A stretch of DNA of 64,000 nt from Hyphomicrobiales bacterium (GTDB lineage: Bacteria > Pseudomonadota > Alphaproteobacteria > Rhizobiales > Rhizobiaceae): the NCBI GenBank assembly GCA_900470195.1, contig UEIJ01000005.1, forward strand, positions 124,001-188,000, given 5' to 3'. Below, in pieces: positions 30,814 through 39,289 of the stretch. The notes beneath the pieces are model-generated. The model was not told the DNA's origin. It did no database searches and saw only the letters and a list, made by a program, of their open reading frames with translations. Numbering within the stretch: position 1 is the first letter of the stretch; every line of letters starts with the position of its first letter. Both the position numbers and the translations under genes were made by a program.

Positions 30814-31224
30814 TCAGTTGCCCGGTGTCCATGCGTCGTATTCGCCGGTCACACGCGGACGTTCCGCAGGCTCCGCGCCCGGACGGGCAATGGCGCCCTT
30901 CGGGCGATAAGCCAGCGGAGAGCCGGTAAGGTTCTGCAGATGCGGCTTCTGCCATTCGCGCGGACGATAGTCTTCCTTGGACGGCGGCGTATCGACGCGA
31001 TGATGCATCCAGCCGTGCCAGCCCGGAGGAATAGCACTTGCTTCCGCATAGCCATTGAAGATTACCCAGCGGCGCGTGCGACCTTCGGAGTCCTTGCCAC
31101 CCTGATAATAGATATTGCCGAACTCGTCCTCACCGACGCGCTCGCCCTTGCGCCACGTATGAAAACGTGTGCCGAGCGTCTGGCCGTTCCACCAGGTGAA
31201 AACTTGCGTAATAAATTTCTTCAT
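30814..31224 (-). CDS. NADH:ubiquinone oxidoreductase NDUFA12-family subunit
   Basis: This 136-residue protein matches the NDUFA12 (B17.2) accessory subunit of complex I, a subunit shared by mitochondria and alphaproteobacteria. The N-terminal WWNGQTLGTRFHTW and the central GWHGWMHHRVDTPPS are typical. It would sit on the peripheral arm of the inner-membrane complex. The main nuo operon is elsewhere. Its presence supports the alphaproteobacterial assignment. Confidence 0.92.
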   Translation of the reverse strand: MKKFITQVFTWWNGQTLGTRFHTWRKGERVGEDEFGNIYYQGGKDSEGRTRRWVIFNGYAEASAIPPGWHGWMHHRVDTPPSKEDYRPREWQKPHLQNLTGSPLAYRPKGAIARPGAEPAERPRVTGEYDAWTPGN

Positions 31225-31424
31225 GACCTATTCCAGATCCATCATTGCCACAGGTGATTGAAGCCACCGGGTTTTCTTGCTTATGGCCCTATCGCCCGGC
31301 CATGGCAAGGGTCAAGTTGCCGCTGTCACAAGAGTATGAAGAGCCAAAGCGCTGCGCACTTCAGGCTTTTATATTTCCGCATGTCTTGATCCCCAAAACG
31401 GCTCCCGCTTTGGAGAGACATGCT

Positions 31425-31928
31425 TTACATGCTCCAGCCCTCGAGTGACTTTTCCATCACCAGCACTGGTTCCTTGCAATTGGGATCGCCCCAATCTTCA
31501 TTACGGCCGACCTTGCTGTAGCCCTTGCGCTCATAGAAATTCACCGCCCTGGTGTTTCTCTCGATCACCTCCAGCTTCATCGTCCGGACACCGGGAAAAG
31601 CCATCTCGATTTCAGCGAGAAGCATCGTCCCGATACCCTGAACCTGTACATCGGGGCGAACATAAAGCTGATGCAGCGAAGCCTTGCCTTCTTCCGACTG
31701 ACTGGCAAAGGCCATACCGTCGATGCCGCCATTGCCATTATCGGCAACAATGAACTCCGAGTACGGCTTCTTCAGATTAGCCTTCAGTACGGCAATGCTA
31801 TGCCACTGGGCGGTAACGGCATTCACCATTTCCCGCCCAAGAATATCATCGAAGGTCGCGTGCCAGGTCGATACTAGCAGTTCATGCACCGCCTTGAGAT
31901 CGGCCTCTGTCGCGCTTCTGACCCACAT
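31425..31928 (-). CDS. GNAT-family N-acetyltransferase
   Basis: This 167-residue acetyltransferase has the acetyl-CoA pyrophosphate-binding loop QVQGIGTMLL (consensus Q/RxxGxG/A) and the C-terminal RNTRAVNFYERKGY of motif B. The substrate is unknown. Its start overlaps the gatB stop (TAATG), so translation is probably coupled to gatB, and both are transcribed leftwards. Confidence 0.9.
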   Translation of the reverse strand: MWVRSATEADLKAVHELLVSTWHATFDDILGREMVNAVTAQWHSIAVLKANLKKPYSEFIVADNGNGGIDGMAFASQSEEGKASLHQLYVRPDVQVQGIGTMLLAEIEMAFPGVRTMKLEVIERNTRAVNFYERKGYSKVGRNEDWGDPNCKEPVLVMEKSLEGWSM

Positions 31929-33430
31929 TACTCTTCGATCCCGAGCTTGGCCTTGACCAGTTCATTGACGGATTGCGGGTTGGCCTTGCCGCCCGTTGCC
32001 TTCATGACCTGACCCACGAACCAGCCAGCCAGTGTCGGCTTGGCTTTCGCCTGCTCGACCTTTTCCGGATTGGCAGCGATAACATCGTCCACGGCCTTCT
32101 CGATGGCGCCGGTATCCGTGACCTGCTTCATGCCACGTTCTTCAACGAGCGTCTTCGGATCACCACCCTCATTCCAGACGATTTCGAAAAGATCCTTCGC
32201 AATCTTGCCGGAAATCGTGCCTTCCTTGATGAGATCGATGATCGAACCTAGCTGATCAGGGTTGACCGGCGATTCCTCAATATCCTTGCCCGCCTTGTTC
32301 AGCGCGCCAAGAAGGTCGTTGATTACCCAGTTTGCGGCGGCCTTCCCGTCCCGACCGGCAGCAACGGCTTCATAGTAGTCAGCAATCGCCTTCTCGGTCA
32401 CAAGGATGGAGGCGTCATAAACGGAGATGCCCTGCGTTTCCACGAGGCGCTGCTTCTTGACGTCCGGCAGTTCCGGCAGCTCTGCGGCCAGAGCATCCAC
32501 GAATGCCTGATCGAATTCGAGCGGCAAAAGATCCGGATCAGGGAAATAGCGGTAATCATGCGCTTCTTCCTTGGAGCGCATGGACCGTGTTTCGCCCTTG
32601 ACCGGGTCGAACAGCCGCGTTTCCTGATCGATGGAACCGCCATCCTCGAGGATCGCGATCTGGCGGCGCGCTTCATATTCAATCGCCTGGCCAACGAAAC
32701 GGATCGAGTTCACGTTCTTGATTTCACAGCGCGTGCCGAATTCGCCACCGGGGCGACGAACCGAAACGTTCACGTCGGCGCGCATGGAGCCTTCGTCCAT
32801 ATTGCCGTCGCAGGTGCCGAGATAACGGACAATCGTGCGCAGCTTGGTCAGATAGGCGCGGGCCTCATCCGACGAGCGCAGGTCCGGCTTGGACACGATT
32901 TCCATCAAGGCAACGCCAGAACGGTTCAGGTCGACATAGGACATGGTCGGATGCTGGTCGTGCATGGACTTGCCCGCATCCTGCTCCAGATGCAGGCGCT
33001 CAATGCCGATCTCCACGTCTTCGAACTGGCCCTTATTGTCCGGGCCGACCGAAATCATGATCTTGCCCTCGCCGACGATGGGCTGTTTGAACTGCGAAAT
33101 CTGATAGCCCTGCGGCAAATCGGGATAGAAATAGTTCTTGCGGTCGAAAACCGATTTCAGGTTGATCTGCGCATTGAGTCCGATGCCCGTGCGAACCGCC
33201 TGCTTGACGCATTCCAGATTGATGACCGGCAACATGCCCGGCATGGCCGCATCCACGAGAGAAACATTTGAGTTTGGCTCTGCACCGAATGAAGTGGAAG
33301 CGCCGGAAAACAGCTTCGATTCTGACGTGACCTGCGCATGGACTTCCATGCCGATGACGACTTCCCAGTCGCCCGTGGCGCCGGAAATGAAGCGTTTCGG
33401 TTCTGGCGTGCGCGTATCAATAAGGGACAT
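31928..33430 (-). CDS. gatB: aspartyl/glutamyl-tRNA amidotransferase subunit B
   Basis: GatB is the kinase and tRNA-binding subunit of GatCAB, which turns misacylated Glu-tRNA-Gln or Asp-tRNA-Asn into Gln- or Asn-tRNA. The 500-residue sequence has the family motifs [30 protein letters not shown] and the C-terminal YqeY/tail domain ending [11 protein letters not shown]. The start used gives [12 protein letters not shown], just after an alternative upstream start. gatA and gatC are not in this window. Confidence 0.97.
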   Translation of the reverse strand: MSLIDTRTPEPKRFISGATGDWEVVIGMEVHAQVTSESKLFSGASTSFGAEPNSNVSLVDAAMPGMLPVINLECVKQAVRTGIGLNAQINLKSVFDRKNYFYPDLPQGYQISQFKQPIVGEGKIMISVGPDNKGQFEDVEIGIERLHLEQDAGKSMHDQHPTMSYVDLNRSGVALMEIVSKPDLRSSDEARAYLTKLRTIVRYLGTCDGNMDEGSMRADVNVSVRRPGGEFGTRCEIKNVNSIRFVGQAIEYEARRQIAILEDGGSIDQETRLFDPVKGETRSMRSKEEAHDYRYFPDPDLLPLEFDQAFVDALAAELPELPDVKKQRLVETQGISVYDASILVTEKAIADYYEAVAAGRDGKAAANWVINDLLGALNKAGKDIEESPVNPDQLGSIIDLIKEGTISGKIAKDLFEIVWNEGGDPKTLVEERGMKQVTDTGAIEKAVDDVIAANPEKVEQAKAKPTLAGWFVGQVMKATGGKANPQSVNELVKAKLGIEE

Positions 33431-33538
33431 GCTGGCTCGCAAATATCTTGATTGAGCTGAAAAACGGATTGATTACTGGCTAGAGCAAAGCCCCCGTGGA
33501 TGCAAGCTTTTCAGCCGTTTATCCGTGGGTTCAAACGG

Positions 33539-33561
33539 AAAAGGCCGCGCAATGCGCGGCC
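33539..33561 (-). terminator. rho-independent terminator after tig
   Basis: An 8-bp GC stem (GGCCGCGC/GCGCGGCC, 3-base loop) is followed leftwards by TTTT. Confidence 0.88.
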
Positions 33562-33588
33562 AGTTCTAAATTCACCAGACAGAGAAAA

Positions 33589-35022
33589 TCAAGCCTCTTC
33601 GGACTTGTCTTCGTCAGCCTTCTTCTTCGGAGCGGCCTTTTTCTTCGCAGCCGCCTTCTTGGCAGGCTTTGCTTCCGAAGCGGCATCTTCGTCTTCAGCC
33701 GTCAGCTCTTCCTTCGAGACCTTCTTGTCGGTCACGTTGATGTTGGCGAGCAGATGGTCAACGACCTTTTCTTCAAAGATCGGGGCGCGAAGATTGGCAA
33801 CGGCATCCGGCGTCTTGCGCAGGAATTCGTAGATTTCCTTTTCCTGGCCCGGATAGCGGCGAACCTGGTCGTAAACAGCGCGCTGCAGTTCTTCTTCCGT
33901 CACTTCCACGCCTGCCTTCTCGCCGATTTCGGAGAGAACGAGGCCAAGACGAACGCGACGTTCAGCAAGCTTGCGATATTCTTCGCGAGCAGCTTCTTCG
34001 GTGGTTTCTTCGTCTTCAAAGGTGCGGCCAGCCTGCTGCAGGTCGAAGTTGATCTGCTGCCAGATGTTGTTGAACTCGGCGTCAACAAGCTTCTGCGGCG
34101 TTTCGAACTGGTAGTCGCCATCAAGGGCGTCGAGAATCTGACGCTTTACCTTCTGGCGGGTGATCTGGCCGTACTGGCTTTCGATCTGTTCGCGAACAAC
34201 CTGACGCAGACGCTCAAGCGATTCGATGCCGAGCTTCTTTGCGGTTTCGTCATCGAGAACGAGTTCGTTCGGCTTGGCAACTTCCTTGACCTTGATGTCG
34301 AAGGTAGCTTCCTTACCAGCCAGATGGGCAGCGCCGTATTCGGCCGGGAACGTAACGTTGATGACCTTCTCGTCGCCAGCCTTGAGGCCGACGAGCTGCT
34401 CTTCGAAGCCCGGAATGAACTGGCCGGAACCGAGAACGAGCTGCGCGTCGTTGTCCGCACCGCCTTCGAACGGCTCACCGTCGAGCTTGCCCAGATAGTC
34501 GATGGTAACGCGATCTTCGTTCTCTGCCTTGCCCTTCTTGGTTTCGAAGGTGCGGGTCGAAGAAGCGATGCGCTTGACCTGCTCGTCAACTTCCTCATCG
34601 GAAATATCGACGACTTCACGGGTCACGGCAATCTTGGAGAAGTCCTTGACTTCGATTGCCGGCAGAACTTCGTAGTTCAGCGAGAAAACGAAATCGGCCT
34701 TGCCGTCGAGAACCTTTTCGGCCTCTTTTTCGTCTTCCGACATGATGACTTCAGGCTGGGTTGCCGACTTTTCGTTACGGTCAGCGAGAATCGAGCGCGA
34801 CGAATCGTTGAGGATTTCGTTGACGATCTCGGCCATGAAGGACTTGCCGTACATCTTGCGCAGATGACCTGCAGGAACCTTGCCCGGGCGGAAACCGTTG
34901 ATGCGTGCGCGACCGCGCGCCGTTTCAAGCCGCTCCGAGAGCTTGGCTTCGAGGTCCTTGGCCGGAACCACGACTTTGATCTCGCGCTTCAGCCCTTCAT
35001 TGAGCGTTTCGGTAACCTGCAT
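33589..35022 (-). CDS. tig: trigger factor (ribosome-associated chaperone)
   Basis: Trigger factor binds at the ribosome exit tunnel and aids folding of new chains; it also has a peptidyl-prolyl isomerase domain. The 477-residue protein has the ribosome-binding signature GFRPGKVP near residues 44-51, an FKBP-like domain in the middle (around [21 protein letters not shown]), and a helical C-terminal domain. It ends in a lysine/alanine-rich tail (AKKAAAKKK) common in Rhizobiales. The ATG giving MQVTETL is the usual start. It is the last core gene before the prophage. Confidence 0.96.
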   Translation of the reverse strand: MQVTETLNEGLKREIKVVVPAKDLEAKLSERLETARGRARINGFRPGKVPAGHLRKMYGKSFMAEIVNEILNDSSRSILADRNEKSATQPEVIMSEDEKEAEKVLDGKADFVFSLNYEVLPAIEVKDFSKIAVTREVVDISDEEVDEQVKRIASSTRTFETKKGKAENEDRVTIDYLGKLDGEPFEGGADNDAQLVLGSGQFIPGFEEQLVGLKAGDEKVINVTFPAEYGAAHLAGKEATFDIKVKEVAKPNELVLDDETAKKLGIESLERLRQVVREQIESQYGQITRQKVKRQILDALDGDYQFETPQKLVDAEFNNIWQQINFDLQQAGRTFEDEETTEEAAREEYRKLAERRVRLGLVLSEIGEKAGVEVTEEELQRAVYDQVRRYPGQEKEIYEFLRKTPDAVANLRAPIFEEKVVDHLLANINVTDKKVSKEELTAEDEDAASEAKPAKKAAAKKKAAPKKKADEDKSEEA

Positions 35023-35110
35023 GTTCAAACCTTCACTTCTTGTCATTGTCCCGCCGTCACCGGCTTTCTTGCCTTGTCGCGGGAGAGAAATTCTTTTGCC
35101 TTATGGCAGT

Positions 35111-35125
35111 TGGTGCGGATGGAGA
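35111..35125 (-). other. probable attachment-site core: 3' end of a tRNA-Leu
   Basis: Read leftwards, these 15 bases (TCTCCATCCGCACCA) look like a tRNA 3' end: half of the T-stem, a 7-base acceptor strand CATCCGC, discriminator A and CCA. The T-loop consensus is missing just beyond, so only the 3' piece remains. This is expected on the side of a prophage away from the rebuilt tRNA. The same bases also form an inverted repeat with CCGCACCA at 35130-35137. Confidence 0.5.
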
Positions 35126-35436
35126 GCAGCCGCACCAAACCCCACCCATTGATTTCCTTGCACAATATCCACCGCAAAGGTAGTCATGTGTCCCAGTTTG
35201 TGTCACAGTACGTATCGCAAAATTGCGCCGCAAAATCACACGTTGGCGCACCTACTACAATCAGCGCCAAAAAAACACAAGATCGGAATACTGACTGCCG
35301 AACAAACGGTTCACAATAATAGAACTCGGCCATGGCATTTTTGGGACGACAGTTCCCCTTATCCAGACGGCTATGCGACATGCAGGAATCACGATACGCT
35401 CGCGCTTGATTACCTCACGGGGGAGGAATTCGAGGC
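35126..35436. other. non-coding left-end region of the prophage
   Basis: No credible gene is seen between the att-like sequence and the proteasome-like gene. The stretch is AT-richer than the core DNA and contains a short 12-base repeat cluster. It probably holds the promoter of the next operon. A Shine-Dalgarno sequence (GGGAGG, 35421-35426) lies at its right end. Confidence 0.5.
35188..35223. repeat. three imperfect 12-base tandem units near the attachment site
   Basis: The units are GTGTCCCAGTTT, GTGTCACAGTAC and GTATCGCAAAAT. The first two differ at three positions and the third is more divergent. Arm-type integrase-binding sites often lie in such a position, 60-110 bases from the core. 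The repeat is short and could be chance. Confidence 0.3.
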
Positions 35437-36702
35437 ATGACATCTGAAGTCTGCATGATGAACCGGCTGGCTGTAGTGTTAGCCGCCGACAGCGCTACCA
35501 CTGTATCGAGGTGGGTAGATGGCAAAAGAGAAGAGCGCTATTTCAAAGGCGCGAACAAAATCTTCCAGCTTTCTAATAGGCATCCCGTTGGGATGATGAT
35601 CTTTGATTCCGCATCAATTCTGAGTGTGCCGTGGGAGACGATCATAAAGTCCTTTCGGCAGGAAATCGGAATAAAATCGTTCAATACTGTCGAAGATTAC
35701 GCGAGCGAACTGTTCAGCTATCTCAACAACAATCAACGATACTTTCCTGAACAAAAGCAGATCGAGCAGTTGGCCAGAGCTGCACAGGGTGTCTCATACG
35801 GCATTATCATATCGGCAATAAAAGACGTCGACGACGCCGATAGATCTGCGGCCATTGACAGCGCATTTTCAGAGAAGGATCGCGCACTTGCTGAAATTGG
35901 CCTCCCAAATGGCTTGAATGAGGACAATGTAGAGCAAGCGTTGGGCGATACGAGAGCATCAGTCTCGGATGTGATGGCTGATTTTCTTCAACATATCGAG
36001 GTGCCGGTTCCCGCGAACATCGACGGATGGTCCGATACAGCCATAAGGGAAGTTATAAAGAACCCAGATCGATACCTCAGCACAACAGGTCTCGTATTTG
36101 CTGGGTTCGGAGACCATGAGTTTTTCCCATCGATGGTCGAATACTGCCATTGCGGAATAGTGAGTGGTCGCCACATATACAAAAGGCAGGCTGCCGAAAC
36201 GATCGATCATGACAAACCTGCCTGGATTTCTGGTTTCGCACAAACTTCGATGACCGATACATTCTCCTTGGGTTTGAGTGCAGACGTCTACGAATCACTG
36301 ATGGTTGCTGTAAACGACACGATCAGGAGCTTTGCGGAGGACATTGCCGCGCAAAGTGGGGGCCAAATGGCCGCAATTGACGATGTGGAGGCTTTGCTTC
36401 AGTCTGCGAAGGATAAAATACGGGACGCAGTACTTGACAAAGCTCGCAAGGAGCACTCTTTGCCCCTTCGGAGCGTCCTCAGCTCCCTCCCTGTTGATGA
36501 GATGGCGGAATTGGCTGAGACATTAATCACTCTTCAATCGTTGAAGGAGAAGGTAACGAAGCCCTCCGAAACGGTTGGTGGGCCCGTAGATGTTGCAATC
36601 GTGACCAAGCATGAGGGACTTGTCTGGATTAAAAGGAAACATTTCTTCAATTCAGACATTAATTCTAGATATCAGCTGCGACAGGCAGCATTGAACACAT
36701 GA
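35437..36702 (+). CDS. proteasome/HslV-like N-terminal threonine hydrolase candidate
   Basis: This is a 421-residue protein of no named family known to me. Its N terminus resembles proteasome beta and HslV subunits. Thr2, exposed if the initiator Met is removed, is 16 residues before Asp18 in VVLAADSATT, exactly the Thr1-Asp17 spacing. A lysine follows in KGANKIFQLS (Lys41), a Lys33-like position after a longer loop, then PVGMMIFD. Later strands GLVFAGFGDHEFFPS and VDVAIVTKHEGLVWIKRK also look Ntn-like. The ATG at 35437 has GGGAGG ten bases upstream. It is twice the usual subunit length, with an extra helical region. It forms a two-gene unit with the next ORF. Protease activity is inference. 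Confidence 0.6.
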   Translation: MTSEVCMMNRLAVVLAADSATTVSRWVDGKREERYFKGANKIFQLSNRHPVGMMIFDSASILSVPWETIIKSFRQEIGIKSFNTVEDYASELFSYLNNNQRYFPEQKQIEQLARAAQGVSYGIIISAIKDVDDADRSAAIDSAFSEKDRALAEIGLPNGLNEDNVEQALGDTRASVSDVMADFLQHIEVPVPANIDGWSDTAIREVIKNPDRYLSTTGLVFAGFGDHEFFPSMVEYCHCGIVSGRHIYKRQAAETIDHDKPAWISGFAQTSMTDTFSLGLSADVYESLMVAVNDTIRSFAEDIAAQSGGQMAAIDDVEALLQSAKDKIRDAVLDKARKEHSLPLRSVLSSLPVDEMAELAETLITLQSLKEKVTKPSETVGGPVDVAIVTKHEGLVWIKRKHFFNSDINSRYQLRQAALNT

Positions 36703-36718
36703 CCGGCGGAGCAAACAT

Positions 36719-36919
36719 ATGACTTCTCAACCTAATTCACTTCGGAAGGCAGTCGACAGGTCGGAACCCACTAAGGATAAACTCCCTCCCCGTCGCATGA
36801 CCGTTGATACCGAAACCATCATTTCCGAAAGCCGCCGACAGTATCGGGGCGTTATCGAAGCAATTAATCGATCAAGTGACAAAGACATTGAGCGAGCGCT
36901 AAAAGCAGCTTCTTATTGA
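36719..36919 (+). CDS. 66-residue protein of unknown function, downstream of the Ntn-like gene
   Basis: I do not recognise this protein. It is hydrophilic, with a Pro/Lys/Arg-rich first half that is probably disordered (about residues 1-28) and a helical second half (ETIISESRRQYRG to the end). It starts 16 bases after the proteasome-like gene with a GGCGGAG ribosome site, and a terminator follows at once, so the two are likely co-transcribed. Its size recalls Pup, but it ends in AASY and lacks the Gly-Gly-Glu/Gln end, so it is not Pup. It could be a partner, regulator or substrate of its neighbour. Confidence 0.6.
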   Translation: MTSQPNSLRKAVDRSEPTKDKLPPRRMTVDTETIISESRRQYRGVIEAINRSSDKDIERALKAASY

Positions 36920-36923
36920 TCTC

Positions 36924-36947
36924 AACCCCGCTCCGGCGGGGTTTTTT
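36924..36947 (+). terminator. terminator of the Ntn-like two-gene unit
   Basis: The stem AACCCCGC/GCGGGGTT (loop TCCG) is followed by six T residues. Confidence 0.92.
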
Positions 36948-37089
36948 ATTACCCCATACATGGGAGTCCCGGAGGTTCTAGGGATTTCCGGCCTTTTCAA
37001 TGGCTTGCAGAAAAGTGGGACAGAAAAGCATGCGTTATAATCATTATGTTTTTTGATGCACCTGCCCCACCGTTCCATCCACGATGATC

Positions 37090-37767
37090 CTACAAATGGA
37101 CGCCTATCCTTTTAACGATGGAGTTGACGTTCTGGGAAGCCATCAAAAGAAAGTCGAACGGGTTTTGATTATTGTCAGATAATTCCGCCTGTATCTCTTC
37201 AATCAGGTCGACTTTTACTCTCTGAGCTCTTCCTGTTGTTTGATCCCAAGCGAACCCTTTAAAGTCGACCACGCCTCCGCTGACTGTCATATGTTCGATA
37301 TAAACATTTTGACCTGCGCCGATTCCAACTCCCCGCGAAACACGAGGATTTATAATGCTCGGATATCGCTCATGTCGGATGGCAGCAATATCCTTCAACA
37401 GCTTCCACCAACAGGCATCGCCAGCAACGAACGGCTGAACTTGCGATATTATCTGCTCTAGCTCCGGCGCAACTTCGCTCAAATGTGCGAGACGATAACG
37501 TTGCAGGCGGTCCAAGTATTTTTCGGCAAGTATTTCACATGGGAAATAGACATCCGGCTTTCTATTCTTATCACGCACATAAGATTGCCAGACAGCGTTC
37601 ATCACCTTGTCCATTGACAAGACAAGAGAATTCACCACATCGCCGATTTCAATTTCGCAATCCTGCCGGATCTCTCGATCTCTCAAATCTAGTTTCGCAG
37701 ACTTAAGATCTTTGGCCTTTTTCAAACTCCGATCAATTGCGCGAGAAATTGATAGATCAATTGGCAA
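37090..37767 (-). CDS. helical protein of unknown function
   Basis: This protein has about 225 residues if translation starts at the TTG at 37767, which has GGAGG six bases upstream; the open frame reaches back to 37821. It is largely helical and charged, with a short beta-like end (NVYIEHMTVSGGVVDFKG). The segment WWKLLKDIAAIRHERYP resembles the W...K/RHxR pattern of some HEPN-like helical proteins found in defence and accessory loci, but this is only a resemblance. It lies on the minus strand between two plus-strand cargo units, in AT-richer DNA. Confidence 0.55.
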   Translation of the reverse strand: MPIDLSISRAIDRSLKKAKDLKSAKLDLRDREIRQDCEIEIGDVVNSLVLSMDKVMNAVWQSYVRDKNRKPDVYFPCEILAEKYLDRLQRYRLAHLSEVAPELEQIISQVQPFVAGDACWWKLLKDIAAIRHERYPSIINPRVSRGVGIGAGQNVYIEHMTVSGGVVDFKGFAWDQTTGRAQRVKVDLIEEIQAELSDNNQNPFDFLLMASQNVNSIVKRIGVHL

Positions 37768-37918
37768 TTCCGCCCTCCATCGCCCAGATTGTGCGCCCAC
37801 TCTATGAAAAGCGTTACCCAATAACAGTCAACCGATTTGCTCGAACTGAAGATAAACGATCTTCATCGTGGAGGATTGGGACAGCGGAAAAATGCAGATT
37901 GACTTAATTTCAAAATGA

Positions 37919-37933
37919 GAACATTTTAGGAAC
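37919..37933 (+). promoter_or_regulatory. LexA (SOS) box, GAAC-N7-GAAC
   Basis: GAACATTTTAGGAAC matches the alphaproteobacterial LexA operator, a direct repeat GTTC-N7-GTTC read on the other strand. It lies about 80 bases upstream of a Y-family DNA polymerase, a classic SOS target. Match and context agree. Confidence 0.75.
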
Positions 37934-37960
37934 ATATCCACATTGAGCGGAATATGTTCC
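37929..37960. promoter_or_regulatory. perfect 9-bp inverted repeat overlapping the SOS box
   Basis: GGAACATAT and ATATGTTCC are separated by 14 bases. The left arm shares bases with the LexA box. The repeat may be an operator for a second regulator, such as the phage repressor, or part of an extended LexA site. It has no T-run, so it is not a terminator. Confidence 0.5.
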
Positions 37961-38014
37961 TGAGCGCATAGGTGCACGGGGCGGGTTGCGCTTGCCCTGA
38001 TTTTGGAGTGTGCC

Positions 38015-39289
38015 TTGCGCCTTCCTGAGACTATAGAGCGTCTTTATTTGGACTTTGACGGCTTTTTTGCGAGCGTCGAACAGCAATGCGACCGGCGTTT
38101 ACGTGGTCGCCCCATCGGAGTCGTGCCCTTCGAAGGCACCGACCGCACTGCCGTCATTGCCTGCTCGAAAGAGGCGAAGAACTTCGGCGTTAAAAATGTC
38201 ATGCCGATCAAAGAAGCGAAGCGGTTATGCCCCGATCTTATCCTAGTCCCGCAAAAGCCAGATCTTTACCGGCGCGCTCACAATGCCCTGCTCTGCGAGA
38301 TCGAGACTGTCATCGCAATCGACACAGCCAAGAGCATTGATGAGCTGACATGCGTTCTCGACGACAGCGGCAAGCGAGATCCGGAGCTATTGGCAGCGCG
38401 CATTAAATCGGCGATCTCTGACAACATCGGCCCGTTCATCACATGCTCAATCGGATTCGCCGCAAACCGCCAGCTTGCAAAGATCGCCTGCAAGGCCGGG
38501 AAAGAAGAAACAAAGCGTCGAGCATCCTACGGCAATGGACTGGCCATTTGGTGGCCTGCGATCATGCCGGACCCGCTTTTGCGCGTCGAGCTGGAGGATA
38601 TACCCGGAGTCGGATCGAATATGGCAAAGCGGCTTTATCGCAATGGCGTGTTTACAACCACCCAGCTCTACGCCTTACAACCGAAACACATGCGGAAGAT
38701 TTGGAACAGCGTCAACGGTGAGCGACTTTGGTATGCCCTTCACGGCTATGATATCCAGGCGCCAGCACAGCAGCGCGGAATGTTTGGCCATGGTCGCGTT
38801 TTGCCGCCTGAAGCCCGCTCAATAACGGGCGCTTATGAGATATCCCGGCTACTGCTGACCAAAGCCGCCCGCCGTCTTCGTCGTGAAAATTTCTATGCAG
38901 CAGGGTTGTGGCTATGGCTTTCAGTGCGTGACGGATCATGGTTCGGCAAACATTACTTGCCGGTAGTGAATGACGATCAAGCTATTCTGTCGGCGCTGCG
39001 CCTGCTCTGGCAACGCGTGCGAGACGACCATCCGCGAGGCATAACCATCTTTCGGGTCGGCGTGACGTTGTATGATCTGTCACCAGCAGGCGAGCGTCAG
39101 ATGGATATGCTGAATAATGACGATGCCGCGCGCCAGAAATGGGAAAAGGCAAACAACGCCGTCGATACGCTCAACACGAAATATTCCGGAACCATCGTAA
39201 GCATGGGCGAATGGAAACCGCCTGCAGGCGGGCACGTGGGCGGCAAGATCAGTTACACCCGCATCCCGTCCGCAGAGGATTTCTGGTAA
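38015..39289 (+). CDS. Y-family (UmuC/DinB-like) translesion DNA polymerase
   Basis: This 424-residue protein belongs to the error-prone polymerases that copy past damaged bases. The first catalytic aspartate is in YLDFDGFFASVE (about residue 13) and the second acidic pair in SIDELTCVL. An HhH-like element (EDIPGVGSNMAKRLYRNGV) and the little-finger domain follow. The start is TTG at 38015, with GGAG six bases before it; a TTG at 38003 is also possible. An SOS box lies upstream, so damage should induce it. Its stop overlaps the next start (TAATG), so the two are translationally coupled. Such pairs are common in Rhizobiales phages. Confidence 0.88.
   Translation: MRLPETIERLYLDFDGFFASVEQQCDRRLRGRPIGVVPFEGTDRTAVIACSKEAKNFGVKNVMPIKEAKRLCPDLILVPQKPDLYRRAHNALLCEIETVIAIDTAKSIDELTCVLDDSGKRDPELLAARIKSAISDNIGPFITCSIGFAANRQLAKIACKAGKEETKRRASYGNGLAIWWPAIMPDPLLRVELEDIPGVGSNMAKRLYRNGVFTTTQLYALQPKHMRKIWNSVNGERLWYALHGYDIQAPAQQRGMFGHGRVLPPEARSITGAYEISRLLLTKAARRLRRENFYAAGLWLWLSVRDGSWFGKHYLPVVNDDQAILSALRLLWQRVRDDHPRGITIFRVGVTLYDLSPAGERQMDMLNNDDAARQKWEKANNAVDTLNTKYSGTIVSMGEWKPPAGGHVGGKISYTRIPSAEDFW

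Noticed and set aside
35111-35137. TGGTGCGG/CCGCACCA inverted repeat as a terminator
   Set aside because: There is no T-run on either side, and the left arm is better explained by the tRNA 3' end.
33496-35319. 607-codon open frame opposite tig
   Set aside because: It is antisense to trigger factor; the Leu/Phe/Arg-rich composition is typical of a shadow frame.
36719-36919. 66-residue protein as a Pup homologue
   Set aside because: Size fits but it lacks the Gly-Gly-Glu/Gln C terminus needed for ligation, and no ligase gene is nearby.
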